DNA of 47,962 nucleotides from Chloroflexi bacterium B3_Chlor (lineage in GTDB: Bacteria; Chloroflexota; Anaerolineae; UBA7937; B3-Chlor), in NCBI GenBank assembly GCA_005223035.1, contig NJBK01000019.1, forward strand, positions 1-47,962. The letters are read 5' to 3'. Below, piece after piece: positions 17,101-24,856 of the stretch. Position numbers and translations under genes: made by a program. Each line of letters starts with the position of its first letter. The stretch's first letter is position 1. The notes beneath the pieces are model-generated. The model did no database searches. It saw only the letters and a program-made list of their open reading frames with translations, and was not told the origin of the DNA.

Positions 17101-17196
17101 GGTACGGCCAACTTCTTGACGCCGCACGTAGGCGATGGCAACACGGGGATCCCTGAGTACAAGGCCTTCCTCGTGGATATTCGAAAGGCGGTGTGA
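14152..17196 (+). CDS. fdhA: Selenocysteine formate dehydrogenase catalytic subunit (Tat-exported)
   Basis: 1014 aa when the in-frame TGA at 14710-14712 is read as selenocysteine (residue 187); the frame is identical on both sides. ATG 14152 follows AGGAGG. Twin-arginine signal (ISRRQFLMGSG), [4Fe-4S] motif CPYCSCGCG, then HQARI-U-HSATVAGLGPTYGRGAMTN, the active-site signature of FdnG-type enzymes (E. coli Sec196); the next conserved His is present. A SECIS-like hairpin follows the UGA. Length equals the E. coli FdnG class. Oxidises formate to CO2 outside the cytoplasmic membrane with a Mo- or W-bisPGD cofactor, passing electrons to the two subunits encoded next. Needs SelA/B/C/D, not encoded here. 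An annotation pipeline would split it at the TGA. Confidence 0.95.
14710..14760 (+). promoter_or_regulatory. UGA-Sec codon and SECIS hairpin of fdhA
   Basis: TGA at 14710-14712. Directly after it a perfect 9-bp stem, CTCCGCGAC (14715-14723) with GTCGCGGAG (14750-14758), encloses an upper helix GTGG/CCAC and CC/GG with the apical loop GGTCTC at 14731-14736. The GGUCU loop and its position about 19 bases after the UGA match bacterial SECIS elements such as E. coli fdhF. Confidence 0.9.
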
Positions 17197-17198
17197 CA

Positions 17199-18002
17199 AT
17201 GGCCAGAGCGATGTTGATAGACGAATCACGGTGCATGGGGTGCCGTGGTTGCCAGGTGGCGTGCAAGCAGTGGAATGACAATCCGGCGGAGGAGACAGAG
17301 AACTGGGGTACCTATGAGAACCCTCCCGAGCTGTCAGGGATAACCTGGACGAAGATCAAGTTCAACGAGAAGGTAGTGGGCGACCAGGTCAAGTGGCTCT
17401 TCCTCAAGCAGGGCTGCATGCATTGTACCAACGCCAGTTGTGAGTCGGTTTGCCCCACGGGCGCAATAAGGCACTACGGCGAGACCGTCATAGTAGACCA
17501 GGAGTGGTGTATCGGCTGCGGCTACTGCGTCTCCGCCTGCCCCTTCGACGCGGTACATTCGCTTCACGAGGTGACAGGTGGAGGGGAGGAGAAGGCTACT
17601 GCTCGAAAATGCACCCTTTGCATCGACCGGACGAGCAATGGCTTGACGCCAGCCTGCGTCAAGACCTGTCCAGCCACTGCTTTGGACTGGGGCGACCGCG
17701 GTGAGATGCTAGCCAAGGGGAACGCACGGGTCGCAGCTCTGCAAGCCAACGGGCATCCGAAAGCCCGTCTGTATGGCGAGCGTGAACTGGCTGGCCTGCA
17801 CCGGCTGTATGTGCTGGTGGACGAACCTTCTGCCTATGGACTGCCCGAATCGCCGCAGCATGCAACGACCAATCTGTTGGGCCAGTGGCTCGGCGGTATC
17901 ATAACCGCAGGTGTGCTAGCTGCTGTGCCGTTCTGGCTGCTTTTCAAACGCCAAAGAGCGGCGGAAGCCAAGGAAGAGACCAGTGGAGGAGGTGAACAAT
18001 AA
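17199..18002 (+). CDS. fdhB: Formate dehydrogenase beta subunit, four [4Fe-4S] ferredoxin with C-terminal helix
   Basis: 267 aa from ATG 17199, two bases after the fdhA stop. Cys groups: CMGCRGCQVACKQ, CMHCTNASCESVCP, CIGCGYCVSACP, CTLCIDR ... CVKTCPATA. A single C-terminal membrane helix (about residues 225-245, GIITAGVLAAVPFWLLF) with a basic cytoplasmic end is as in FdnH. Passes electrons from the Sec subunit to the membrane quinone site. Its last base overlaps the next start (TAATG). Confidence 0.93.
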   Translation: MARAMLIDESRCMGCRGCQVACKQWNDNPAEETENWGTYENPPELSGITWTKIKFNEKVVGDQVKWLFLKQGCMHCTNASCESVCPTGAIRHYGETVIVDQEWCIGCGYCVSACPFDAVHSLHEVTGGGEEKATARKCTLCIDRTSNGLTPACVKTCPATALDWGDRGEMLAKGNARVAALQANGHPKARLYGERELAGLHRLYVLVDEPSAYGLPESPQHATTNLLGQWLGGIITAGVLAAVPFWLLFKRQRAAEAKEETSGGGEQ

Positions 18003-18949
18003 TGACTTGGGAATGGCCAATAGCGATTGACCTCTGGGTAGCCGGGATGGCAGGAGGCGCGTATTTCGCGGCTTTCCTGATAGATCGCATCAGCGGGCGC
18101 AAGCACCCATTGCTGCCCAAGATAGCGATGTTTCTAGGCGTGCCCCTGGTGTTGTTGGGCTCCCTGCTTTTGGTGGTCGATCTGGGTGAGCAACTTCGTG
18201 CCTGGCACCTCTTCACACGGTTCAGACCGGGATCGGCGATGTCGATGGGCAGCTGGATTCTGCTCGTCTACGCCTTGATCGGCATAGTGATGATCGCTTT
18301 GTGGTGGTCCAAGAGCTTCGAGCCTGGGGAGGTGCGGCTTACCGTGCTCGCAGGGCTTGCCAGTGTGATTCGCCCTGCCGCGCCAGTAATCGGGGTTCTG
18401 TCTTGGATCGCCCTTCTGTTAGCTGTGTTGCTCATGTCCTACACAGGGGTGCTTTTGAGCGCCACGAATCAACCACTCTGGGCCAGCACATTTCTGCTGC
18501 CAGTTCTCTTCGTGGCCTCGGCTATCTTCACGGGAACTGCGCTCCTGCTTCTCGTGCTGAAGACGGGGCTCGGTAGACTGCTGGACATACTGTTTGGTGG
18601 GAAGGGCGAGCCTATGCCCAGCGAAACGATGGACGCCATCGGGAAAGCGATGGCTATCGTGGGCGTCGTGCAGTTGGTGGTGTTGGTAGCCTATGTAGGC
18701 GGGGTGGCCCTGCTCGGCACCCCAACCGCCGCGAGCGCGGTCACCACGATGACTGTGGGTCCCTTGAGCTTCCTGTTCTGGGCAGGGGTCGTACTTATGG
18801 GGTTGCTCATCCCGTTGGGGTTACAATTCGCCTCTATGAAGGCCAAGAGGGAGGCCATAGTTGGTTCAGTACTGACTTCTACCTCTCTGGTGCTGATTGG
18901 TGGCTTTATCCTGCGACTGGTGGTGGTCCTTGGTGGGCAGATGATTTAG
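18002..18949 (+). CDS. NrfD/PsrC-type membrane subunit of the formate dehydrogenase
   Basis: 315 aa, eight to nine membrane helices; begins WPIAIDLWVAGMAGGAYFAAF, a standard NrfD opening, with KHPLLPKIAMFLGVPLVLLGSLLLVVDLG carrying the second-helix Asp. ATG overlaps the fdhB stop. This replaces the cytochrome b gamma subunit of enterobacterial FDH-N with a haem-free quinone reductase. The haem b type gamma subunit appears separately at 24853. The hydrophobic signature is clear; quinone specificity is unknown. Confidence 0.92.
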   Translation: MTWEWPIAIDLWVAGMAGGAYFAAFLIDRISGRKHPLLPKIAMFLGVPLVLLGSLLLVVDLGEQLRAWHLFTRFRPGSAMSMGSWILLVYALIGIVMIALWWSKSFEPGEVRLTVLAGLASVIRPAAPVIGVLSWIALLLAVLLMSYTGVLLSATNQPLWASTFLLPVLFVASAIFTGTALLLLVLKTGLGRLLDILFGGKGEPMPSETMDAIGKAMAIVGVVQLVVLVAYVGGVALLGTPTAASAVTTMTVGPLSFLFWAGVVLMGLLIPLGLQFASMKAKREAIVGSVLTSTSLVLIGGFILRLVVVLGGQMI

Positions 18950-19015
18950 TGGATTCGTTGCTTTCAGAGAGCGAAGCCCGTCCACAGGTGCATCATCTCT
19001 CTAGGATGGCGGATC

Positions 19016-19053
19016 GTCAGGCCAGGGCCCGGGGCTCTGGCCTGAGCTTTTTT
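19016..19053 (+). terminator. Rho-independent terminator of the fdh operon
   Basis: TCAGGCCAG (19017-19025) pairs with CTGGCCTGA (19037-19045), followed by GCTTTTTT. Confidence 0.9.
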
Positions 19054-19067
19054 CAACGAGCAAGATC

Positions 19068-19355
19068 TCAGCCGGAGGGTTCAGAGGTCACGATCACAAC
19101 TGTTTCAGAGTCCAGGCGGACAAGTTCCTTCCATTCTCTTGCCTGTTTTGCCGAGTTAGCCTCGCCCCACTGCTGAACGACCCCTTCGTCACTGCAGATG
19201 GAGTCAACAAGAGCGCGATATCTCTGTACCTTTGGTCCCACGGTAGTCACATAAGCCAAGGTAGCCATCGTGAGGAGAGACCTGGTGATAGTGGGACCGA
19301 AAGCATCCCTCAGTTTGGGTTCTATCTTCGCTCCAATGGCTTTCTCCACATCCAT
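19068..19355 (-). CDS. Small conserved-looking hypothetical protein
   Basis: 95 aa from ATG 19355, starting 15 bases after the stop of the upstream sensor kinase on the same strand, so probably third in a regulator-kinase-hypothetical operon. Mixed charged/hydrophobic helical composition (KAIGAKIEPKLRDAF, AKQAREWKELVRL), no membrane helix, no metal motif. I do not recognise a family. Its position suggests an accessory of the two-component pair. Confidence 0.6.
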   Translation of the reverse strand: MDVEKAIGAKIEPKLRDAFGPTITRSLLTMATLAYVTTVGPKVQRYRALVDSICSDEGVVQQWGEANSAKQAREWKELVRLDSETVVIVTSEPSG

Positions 19356-19370
19356 TTGGCACGCCTACTG

Positions 19371-21431
19371 CTAAAGCGGTATCTCCACCACCACGGTGGT
19401 CCCCTGCCCGGACTCGGATCGTACCACCAGTGTGCCACCTGCCAACTGTGCTCGCTCGAGCATGCCGGTCAGGCCCAACTTGCCCATCTCCACCAAGTCA
19501 CTTGGCCTGTCGGGCACCTTGAAGCCCAGGCCATTATCTGTGACCGTCATCCTGACCATGCCGTCCCCAAACTCCACCGTGGTCACCACTCTCGTAGCCT
19601 GGGAGTGCTTTCGCACGTTGGTCAGCGCCTCTTGAGCGATACGGAACAGCACCAATTCCCTTTCCGGTGACAGACGCCGCTTGTCGCCAAGGACCTCGAG
19701 ATGAGCTTGTATGCCATCATCCTCGGACAGCTTCGCCATCAGAGCTTCCAACGTTGGTAGCAGGCCCAAATCATCTAGCGCGGACGGTCGCAGGTCTTGG
19801 CTAAAGCGGCGCACATCGCGCGATATGGCCGCGGTGAGCTGGCGAAGCTCCTCCAAGGGCTGTTTGATCCCCGCGGACGCTCGGCTATCTGCGCTGAGTA
19901 GTGCGTCCAACTGGCGGGAGAGGACGACGAGAGCCTGGGCCGTATCATCGTGAAGTTCTCGCGCCATACGCTTGCGCTCTTCTTCTTGAGCTGTGAGGAT
20001 CTGCCTGGCATAGGAACGCATGCTTTCATACAACTGGGCGTTCTCGATGGCGATAGCCGCTTGACGCGCTACTCCGGAGAGGGCAGCCACGTCACGGCTG
20101 GAAAAGGTTCGTTTCTCCTCAAGAGTTACCACGGCCAGGGCCCCAAACACCTTTCCTGCGCTAGCTATGGGGACGGCTAGAACGCTCTTCACACCGCCTT
20201 CGACGAAGGCCTTGACTCTGCCCGGATAAGAGGCGTAATCCTCAATTACCGCGGGAGTGCCGCTGGCTATCACGTGGCCGGCTAATCCCTGACCCGTGGA
20301 TACGGTGACTTGCATCAATTCGCTTGGTAGGTTATGCAGGTGGCGATAAGTGATCAGGTCCTTTCCTTCGTCCAGCAAGCCAATGACTCCGGCATCGACG
20401 CCTGCTACCTCTTCCGCAATCTGGACTACCTTGGACAACACTTTGTCTAACTCGAGCTCCGAAGTGATCTCCTTCGCTACCTCGCTCAGACGCTTTTCTC
20501 TCTCCAGTTGCCTGGCCACGTCTTGGTGTAGCCGGGCGTTCTCGGTGGCCACACCGACTTGAGTGGCGACGGCTGCAATCAGGTCCACCTCTTCCGGTAG
20601 AAAGTGGTGGATACCGCTGTTGCCAACGACGAGTGCCCCTTGTGGTCTGCCCTTCGATTTCAGGGGAACAGCGACCTGACTAGCCAGTGCCTGGTCACTC
20701 ACCAACTCTCTGGCCAGTTTCAGGCCCCTATCACCCGCGATGGCTTGAGGAGGCAGACCCCGATGGGCCACAAGGATCAGATCCTCAGCTTTTTCGTCCA
20801 GCACGAATATCAACCCCGCCTCGAGGCCCGTCACTTGCAGAACCACGTCCAAAGCTTCGGTGAGCAACCGCTTCAGTTCAAGAGATCTCGTCAGGACGGC
20901 GGAAACGGCAGAGACCGCCTGTAATCGGGCCGTGGCCTTTTGGCGGAGAGTCTCCTGGTTCGTTCTTATCCAGGCGAGCCAGATCGTTAGGCCACCAACC
21001 AAGAGCACTGAAGTGGTCTCGATAACCGCATCGGCCGGGTAGGGACTCAAGAAGATCACACGAGGTAGCATGATGAGGAAAGCCAGTGCCAAAGTAATCA
21101 GGCCGGCAATGGGTCCCAGGGCGAAAGCTGCGTAGCCTATGGGCAGAATGAGCAAGACTCGTTCTGTTGAATGTCGAGTCAAGGCCTTTTGGCCGCCGAT
21201 GACCATGGGCAGGGCGCGGATTTGCGCGCTATAGTGAAGCAGCACGGCACTAAGGAGCATGGCGGTAACAAGCCAGAAACTGGGGCTCAAGATGATGCGC
21301 TTCACTGAACGCATTGACACTGGGGAGACTAGGTCCATTGGTGCGATCTGTACCTGGGCAAATTCCCGCCAGTGACGGCGGTACACGAACGCATTTGTGG
21401 CATCGGGAGAGACCTCACTGGATGTCCTCAA
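19371..21431 (-). CDS. Membrane sensor histidine kinase with tandem GAF domains (NarX/DegS type)
   Basis: Up to 686 aa from TTG 21431, which overlaps the end of the regulator gene; ATG 21338 is an alternative. About four membrane helices in the first 165 residues, then two GAF domains (from about 175 and 330), a HisKA_3 segment with the phospho-acceptor His in RMARELHDDTAQAL, and an ATPase (TNVRKHSQATRV, DNGLGF). Without a visible periplasmic sensor domain, the signal is probably sensed in the membrane or by the GAF domains. Paired with the NarL-type regulator encoded just upstream. Confidence 0.88.
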   Translation of the reverse strand: MRTSSEVSPDATNAFVYRRHWREFAQVQIAPMDLVSPVSMRSVKRIILSPSFWLVTAMLLSAVLLHYSAQIRALPMVIGGQKALTRHSTERVLLILPIGYAAFALGPIAGLITLALAFLIMLPRVIFLSPYPADAVIETTSVLLVGGLTIWLAWIRTNQETLRQKATARLQAVSAVSAVLTRSLELKRLLTEALDVVLQVTGLEAGLIFVLDEKAEDLILVAHRGLPPQAIAGDRGLKLARELVSDQALASQVAVPLKSKGRPQGALVVGNSGIHHFLPEEVDLIAAVATQVGVATENARLHQDVARQLEREKRLSEVAKEITSELELDKVLSKVVQIAEEVAGVDAGVIGLLDEGKDLITYRHLHNLPSELMQVTVSTGQGLAGHVIASGTPAVIEDYASYPGRVKAFVEGGVKSVLAVPIASAGKVFGALAVVTLEEKRTFSSRDVAALSGVARQAAIAIENAQLYESMRSYARQILTAQEEERKRMARELHDDTAQALVVLSRQLDALLSADSRASAGIKQPLEELRQLTAAISRDVRRFSQDLRPSALDDLGLLPTLEALMAKLSEDDGIQAHLEVLGDKRRLSPERELVLFRIAQEALTNVRKHSQATRVVTTVEFGDGMVRMTVTDNGLGFKVPDRPSDLVEMGKLGLTGMLERAQLAGGTLVVRSESGQGTTVVVEIPL

Positions 21432-22080
21432 GGCTGAGCCAGCCCCATTTTAGAGCTTGGATCACCGCTTCCGTGCGTGAGCCAACGTGCATCTTGCTGA
21501 AGATGTTGCTCAGGTGGCCCTGAACTGTGCGCACACTGAGAACAAGCTCATTGGCGATTTCCATGTTCGTCATGCCCTTGGCTGCCAGCCCAAGGACCTC
21601 CATTTCCCGTTCGCTAAGCTGATCCAGTGCACTCTCACTCAAGGCCTTGCCCCCGGAAAGAGCAAAGCGGTTGATAACCTTCCGGGCAATGACGGGATGA
21701 AGTACGGATTCACCGGCATTCACTGCCCGGATCGCTTCGACGAGCTCGTGGGAAGGCACGTCCTTCAACAGGTAGCCAGCGGCGCCTGCTTCGAGGAGGG
21801 TGAACACGTATTGATCGTCATCATAGGCGCTCAAGATCAGGACAGCGCTGTCAGGGTGAATAGCCTTGATCGCCTTGGTCGCCTCGATGCCGTTCAGCTT
21901 TGGCATCGCAATGTCCATAATGACCACATCTGGACGCAGGTCGGCAGTTAGAGTAACGGCTTGCTCCCCATTCCCAGCCTCACCCACGACTGCCATATCT
22001 TCCTCTTTTTCTAGCAACTCGCGAGTACCCTCACGCACCAGCACATGGTCGTCGGCAAGCAAGATTGTGATCCTGTCCAC
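21415..22080 (-). CDS. NarL/LuxR-family response regulator
   Basis: 221 aa from GTG 22080 (VDRITILLADDH), with AAAGGAG nine bases upstream. A longer frame back to 22212 would start upstream of the predicted transcription start, so it is rejected. Receiver with ADDH acidic pair, VVIMDIAMPKL acceptor Asp, YLLKDVPS Lys; LuxR helix-turn-helix (LSEREMEVLGLAAKGM, NMEIANELVLSVRTVQGHL). It is transcribed away from the small membrane protein cluster. The inverted CTACC/GGTAG repeat between them could be its own binding site, which is inference. Confidence 0.92.
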   Translation of the reverse strand: MDRITILLADDHVLVREGTRELLEKEEDMAVVGEAGNGEQAVTLTADLRPDVVIMDIAMPKLNGIEATKAIKAIHPDSAVLILSAYDDDQYVFTLLEAGAAGYLLKDVPSHELVEAIRAVNAGESVLHPVIARKVINRFALSGGKALSESALDQLSEREMEVLGLAAKGMTNMEIANELVLSVRTVQGHLSNIFSKMHVGSRTEAVIQALKWGWLSLEDIQ

Positions 22081-22183
22081 TGATGGGTCTCCTTTGCATT
22101 CCGCTGAGCGCAATTCCGGCGAAAGACTATAGCCGTATGATGGGACGACTACTGGGGAATCGCAGTGCCCTTGCTGCAACTCC

Positions 22184-22212
22184 ATTATACGACGTTCGTG
22201 GCTAAGAATCAA
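22184..22212 (-). promoter_or_regulatory. Sigma70 promoter of the regulator-kinase operon
   Basis: On the minus strand: TTGATT (22212-22207), 17-base spacer, TATAAT (22189-22184). The same promoter occurs in the copy at 29611-29640. Confidence 0.8.
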
Positions 22213-22378
22213 GGGGTTTCAGGCATTATGGGCAAATGTGCTCACTGTCAGGTAGGCGGAAGTACCTACCGTCTGATCGAGAGGGGTCGGTAGAAACACC
22301 CAGCGGGTAATGGATAGGGTAGGCGTTTCCTGTGGCCGAAGAACAGGCAGTTTGCCTCTTCAAAAGCGCGCCCCAGTT

Positions 22379-22387
22379 TGGTAGACT
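22379..22387 (+). promoter_or_regulatory. Extended -10 promoter of the small membrane protein cluster
   Basis: TG-g-TAGACT (hexamer 22382-22387) with no good -35; the second module has TG-c-TAAACT at the same place. The missing -35 fits activation by a regulator bound upstream. Confidence 0.5.
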
Positions 22388-22428
22388 GGAAGTGGATAAG
22401 GAGAGGTGAAGGAAAGGAGGCAAGCGAG

Positions 22429-22578
22429 ATGCTGTCCGTAGAAATAATCGGCTTGCTGGGTGTGTTGCTAGCCGTGTTGGTGTATGCCATGGTCAGGACT
22501 CAGCTAGCCAGGAGGCAAGCGGAGGCGGAGGAGAGCGCCAGGAAGGGTGTCTCAGCCGCAACAGAGAAAACTGGGTAG
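22429..22578 (+). CDS. Small one-helix membrane protein, type A (copy 1)
   Basis: 49 aa; ATG 22429 with GGAAAGGAGG eight bases upstream, much better than an upstream in-frame start at 22378. Starts MLSVEIIGLLG, helix about residues 5-22 ending in YAMVRTQLARR, then a charged helical tail (QAEAEESARKG). Basic residues right after the helix predict the N-terminus outside and the tail in the cytoplasm. First gene of a tandem cluster of related proteins. Family and function unknown to me. Confidence 0.8.
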   Translation: MLSVEIIGLLGVLLAVLVYAMVRTQLARRQAEAEESARKGVSAATEKTG

Positions 22579-22580
22579 TT

Positions 22581-22618
22581 GTGGCGGTGTAAAGCCGTGG
22601 GCCGGCTTCGGCCGCCAC
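22581..22618 (+). repeat. Branched hairpin between the first two small genes
   Basis: GTGGCGG (22581-22587) pairs with CCGCCAC (22612-22618), with an inner GCCG-gctt-CGGC hairpin. No U-tract; possibly an mRNA-stability or attenuation element. Confidence 0.4.
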
Positions 22619-22651
22619 GATACAGAAGAATGCAAGGAAGGAGTGAGAGAA

Positions 22652-22813
22652 ATGCTAACGCTGGAACTAATAGGCATACTTGGTCTGCTTTTCGGCTTCT
22701 TGGTCTACGTGATGGTTGTCACGCAGCTGGAACGCAGAAGCGTACGGATTGCCGAGGAGGAGGCTGAGGAGGCTGCTGAGCCGGGCGGGGAGCCTGTCAG
22801 GATGGAGCACTAG
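22652..22813 (+). CDS. Small one-helix membrane protein, type B (copy 1)
   Basis: 53 aa; ATG 22652 after AAGGAAGGAG. Starts MLTLELIGILGLLFGFLVY, then VMVVTQLERRSVRIAEEE and an acidic Glu/Ala-rich tail ending in EH. Differs from type A by YVMVVTQLERRS and the RIAEE tail, but shares the start, helix length and TQLxRR motif. Second in the tandem cluster. Confidence 0.8.
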   Translation: MLTLELIGILGLLFGFLVYVMVVTQLERRSVRIAEEEAEEAAEPGGEPVRMEH

Positions 22814-22851
22814 GCTGAACAGATCGATGCTTGGTTAAGGAGGTGAACGCC

Positions 22852-22989
22852 ATGTTGACCACAGACATCATCAAAGTACTAGCTGCGCTGTTCGGGCTTC
22901 TGGTCTGTGGCATGGTTAGTACGCAATTGGCCAGGAGGCAAGCGGAGGCCGGAAAGGGCGTTGCGACTGGAGCCGAGAAGGCTCCGTAA
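22852..22989 (+). CDS. Small one-helix membrane protein, type A (copy 2)
   Basis: 45 aa; ATG 22852 with TTAAGGAGGTG upstream. MLTTDIIKVLAALFGLLVCGM, then VSTQLARRQAEAGKG and a tail ending in AEKAP. The LARRQAEA stretch is identical to copy 1 of type A, confirming paralogy. A Cys within the helix replaces the usual Tyr. Third of the tandem genes. Confidence 0.75.
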   Translation: MLTTDIIKVLAALFGLLVCGMVSTQLARRQAEAGKGVATGAEKAP

Positions 22990-23061
22990 CGCATGGGGGA
23001 AGCCCTGAGGCCGACGCGATCAGAGGTGATGGGAGAGTAGTTGGCAGAGGAGGTGAAGGAG

Positions 23062-23235
23062 ATGCTGTCGATGGGGCTCATAGGCATACTGGCTCTGGTT
23101 TTTGGCTTCGTGGTCTACGTCATGGTTGTGACGCAGCTAGAACGTCGGAGCATACGGATTGCCGAGGAGAAGGCTCAAGCCAAGAAGCGTGCAGAACCGG
23201 CTCGAGAGGCAGTCGAGGTCAAGGTCGAGCACTAG
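23062..23235 (+). CDS. Small one-helix membrane protein, type B (copy 2)
   Basis: 57 aa from ATG 23062, with AGGAGG at 23047-23052; an upstream TTG at 23041 overlaps the ribosome site and is rejected. MLSMGLIGILALVFGFVVY, VMVVTQLERRSIRIAEEK, tail rich in Lys/Ala/Glu ending in EH. Closely matches type B copy 1 (VMVVTQLERRS, RIAEE). Confidence 0.8.
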   Translation: MLSMGLIGILALVFGFVVYVMVVTQLERRSIRIAEEKAQAKKRAEPAREAVEVKVEH

Positions 23236-23273
23236 ACTGGGCGGGCCTACGCCGAACTAAGGAGGTATGCGAA

Positions 23274-23813
23274 ATGTTGACCATTGAGGTTATCGCTGTA
23301 TTGGCTCTGTTGGTTGGGCTTCTGATCTATGCCATGGTTAGGACCCAGTTGCAGCGAGGGGAGTTGAGAGTGCTTGAGGAGCCTGGGCGGCGCGCCAAGA
23401 TACTGATTGTGGATGACGATCCCGACTTTGTGAAGATTACCAAGAAGATCCTCGACAGCCACGGATATGAAATCTACGCAGCCTCCAGCGGAGCCGAGGC
23501 GTTGAAGGTCATGCGCAGTGCTCCTGTCAAGCCGGATCTGGTGTTGCTGGATATCATGATGGACTACATCACCGATGGCTTGGATGTGAGCATTGCGATG
23601 CAAAGTGATCCCGATTTGAAAGAGATACCCGTGATCATGATCACGTCGCTGACAGGCGTGAGGAGTCCGCAGATGTTTCCCAGCGACGAGCACGTAGCGG
23701 TCAGCGCTTGGCTGAACAAGCCGGTTCAGCCCGGGGAGTTGCTGAAGACAATACAGCGAGCGTTGGCTGGTGTGCCTGCTAGCGTGCCGGTTGGGGTGCC
23801 AGCAGTTTCCTGA
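23274..23813 (+). CDS. Receiver domain fused to the small-protein membrane helix
   Basis: 179 aa, ATG 23274 with AAGGAGG. Residues 1-29 (MLTIEVIAVLALLVGLLIY, AMVRTQLQRG) are the same helix and motif as the small proteins before it. From residue 40 a receiver follows: ILIVDDDPDFV acidic cluster, LVLLDIMM acceptor Asp, VIMITS Thr/Ser, LNKPVQPG Lys. There is no output domain. The receiver has the same long insert (PQMFPSDEH) as the one at 35152 (AAEFPDDEQ). So a phospho-receiver is tethered to the inner membrane face by the family's helix, suggesting that the free small proteins act in signalling or complex assembly. Confidence 0.85.
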   Translation: MLTIEVIAVLALLVGLLIYAMVRTQLQRGELRVLEEPGRRAKILIVDDDPDFVKITKKILDSHGYEIYAASSGAEALKVMRSAPVKPDLVLLDIMMDYITDGLDVSIAMQSDPDLKEIPVIMITSLTGVRSPQMFPSDEHVAVSAWLNKPVQPGELLKTIQRALAGVPASVPVGVPAVS

Positions 23814-24061
23814 ACTGGGATGTCGAAAGACGACGGACGCCGGCCTGGATCAGCACATGGGAGGCAGGGCAGCGAGGGTCGTTATGGTGACGATGATGGA
23901 ATACTCAACGGAGCCCGATGGATGTCACCCGGCCGAGCGTTGCCCATGTCGATCCCTTGAGCAGGCACTGCCTCTTGACTCTTGTGTGCCGTTGAGTACA
24001 ATCTGAGAAGCGGGTGCCATGGTGCAAGACGAACCAACCATCGTGAGGGGGCGCGTAACAG

Positions 24062-24856
24062 ATGTCTAGGGTTGCTATGTTGATCGATGAGTCCAGATGC
24101 ATGGGATGTCGCGGTTGCCAGGTTGCGTGCAAACAGTGGAACGACCTGCCCGGTGAGGAGACGACCCAGCGGGGGAGTTACGAGAATCCCCCTGATCTCT
24201 CCCCGACTACTTGGACGCGTGTTAGGTTTATCGAGGTGGTCCAGGGTGACAGTCTCCAGTGGCTGTTCCTGACCCATGGATGCTTCCACTGCGGGCAGCC
24301 CGCCTGCGTGCACGTCTGTCCCACGGGTGCGCTCAAGCGGGACCTCACTGAGGGCATCATCACTGTCGAGCCAGACCTCTGCAACGGGTGCGGTTACTGC
24401 TCGCAGTTCTGTCCCTTTGGGATACCCCGGTTGGACACTGATGTCCTCTCCGGTGAGGGGAAGGCCTACAAGTGCAATTTCTGCCAGGATCGCGTTGCCA
24501 ATGGTTTGCTGCCGGCCTGTGTCAAGACGTGTCCATCGGGAGCCTTCGATTTCGGTGACCGAGAGGCTATGTTGGCCAAGGGTAGGGCTCGGGTGGAGAA
24601 GTTGAACCAGCAAGGCTTTCCCAACGCCAATCTATATGGCGAGCATGAGCTGGGGGGTCTGGGAAGACTGTACGTGCTGAAGGAGAGACCGTCGCTGTAC
24701 GGATTGCCAGAGAACCCCGAGTATCCGGTTCTCGCCAATCTCTGGCAGGATGTCCTACAGCCGCTGGGCACGTTGGCTTTTGGTGCGGCCGCTCTTGGCG
24801 TGTTGGGCTTCTACTTCCTGGCGCGGCGCAGCGTCAATATGGAGGATGTGGAATGA
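24062..24856 (+). CDS. Second formate dehydrogenase-type beta subunit (four [4Fe-4S], C-terminal helix)
   Basis: 264 aa from ATG 24062. Starts MLIDESRCMGCRGCQVACKQWND as fdhB does; further Cys groups CFHCGQPACVHVCP, CNGCGYCSQFCP, CNFCQDR ... CVKTCPSGA. C-terminal helix at about residues 233-253 (LGTLAFGAAALGVLGFYFL). A paralogue of the 17199 product, but followed by a haem b subunit instead of NrfD and with no catalytic gene beside it. It may dock with FdhA in trans or with a catalytic subunit encoded elsewhere. Confidence 0.9.
   Translation: MSRVAMLIDESRCMGCRGCQVACKQWNDLPGEETTQRGSYENPPDLSPTTWTRVRFIEVVQGDSLQWLFLTHGCFHCGQPACVHVCPTGALKRDLTEGIITVEPDLCNGCGYCSQFCPFGIPRLDTDVLSGEGKAYKCNFCQDRVANGLLPACVKTCPSGAFDFGDREAMLAKGRARVEKLNQQGFPNANLYGEHELGGLGRLYVLKERPSLYGLPENPEYPVLANLWQDVLQPLGTLAFGAAALGVLGFYFLARRSVNMEDVE

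Larger units (their letters stand above)
22180..22428. promoter_or_regulatory. Duplicated divergent regulatory module, copy 1
   Basis: This interval aligns block by block with 29607-29859. Shared blocks are CCATTATA and AAGAATCAAG (the leftward promoter); GGCAAA-n-GTGCT-y-ACTG-y-CAG (22231-22251); CTACC-N18-GGTAGAAAC (22266-22297); GAACAGGCAGTTT; and a rightward extended -10. The 18-base gap in CTACC-N18-GGTAG is kept although its bases differ, pointing to a spaced protein-binding site. In both copies a two-component gene lies to the left and small membrane proteins to the right. Confidence 0.75.

Noticed and set aside
22286-22300. GTTTCTACC on the minus strand (also in 29607-29859), like the core of a purine riboswitch
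   Set aside because: The other conserved core segment and a closing P1 stem are absent, and the block lies upstream of, not within, the leftward transcripts.
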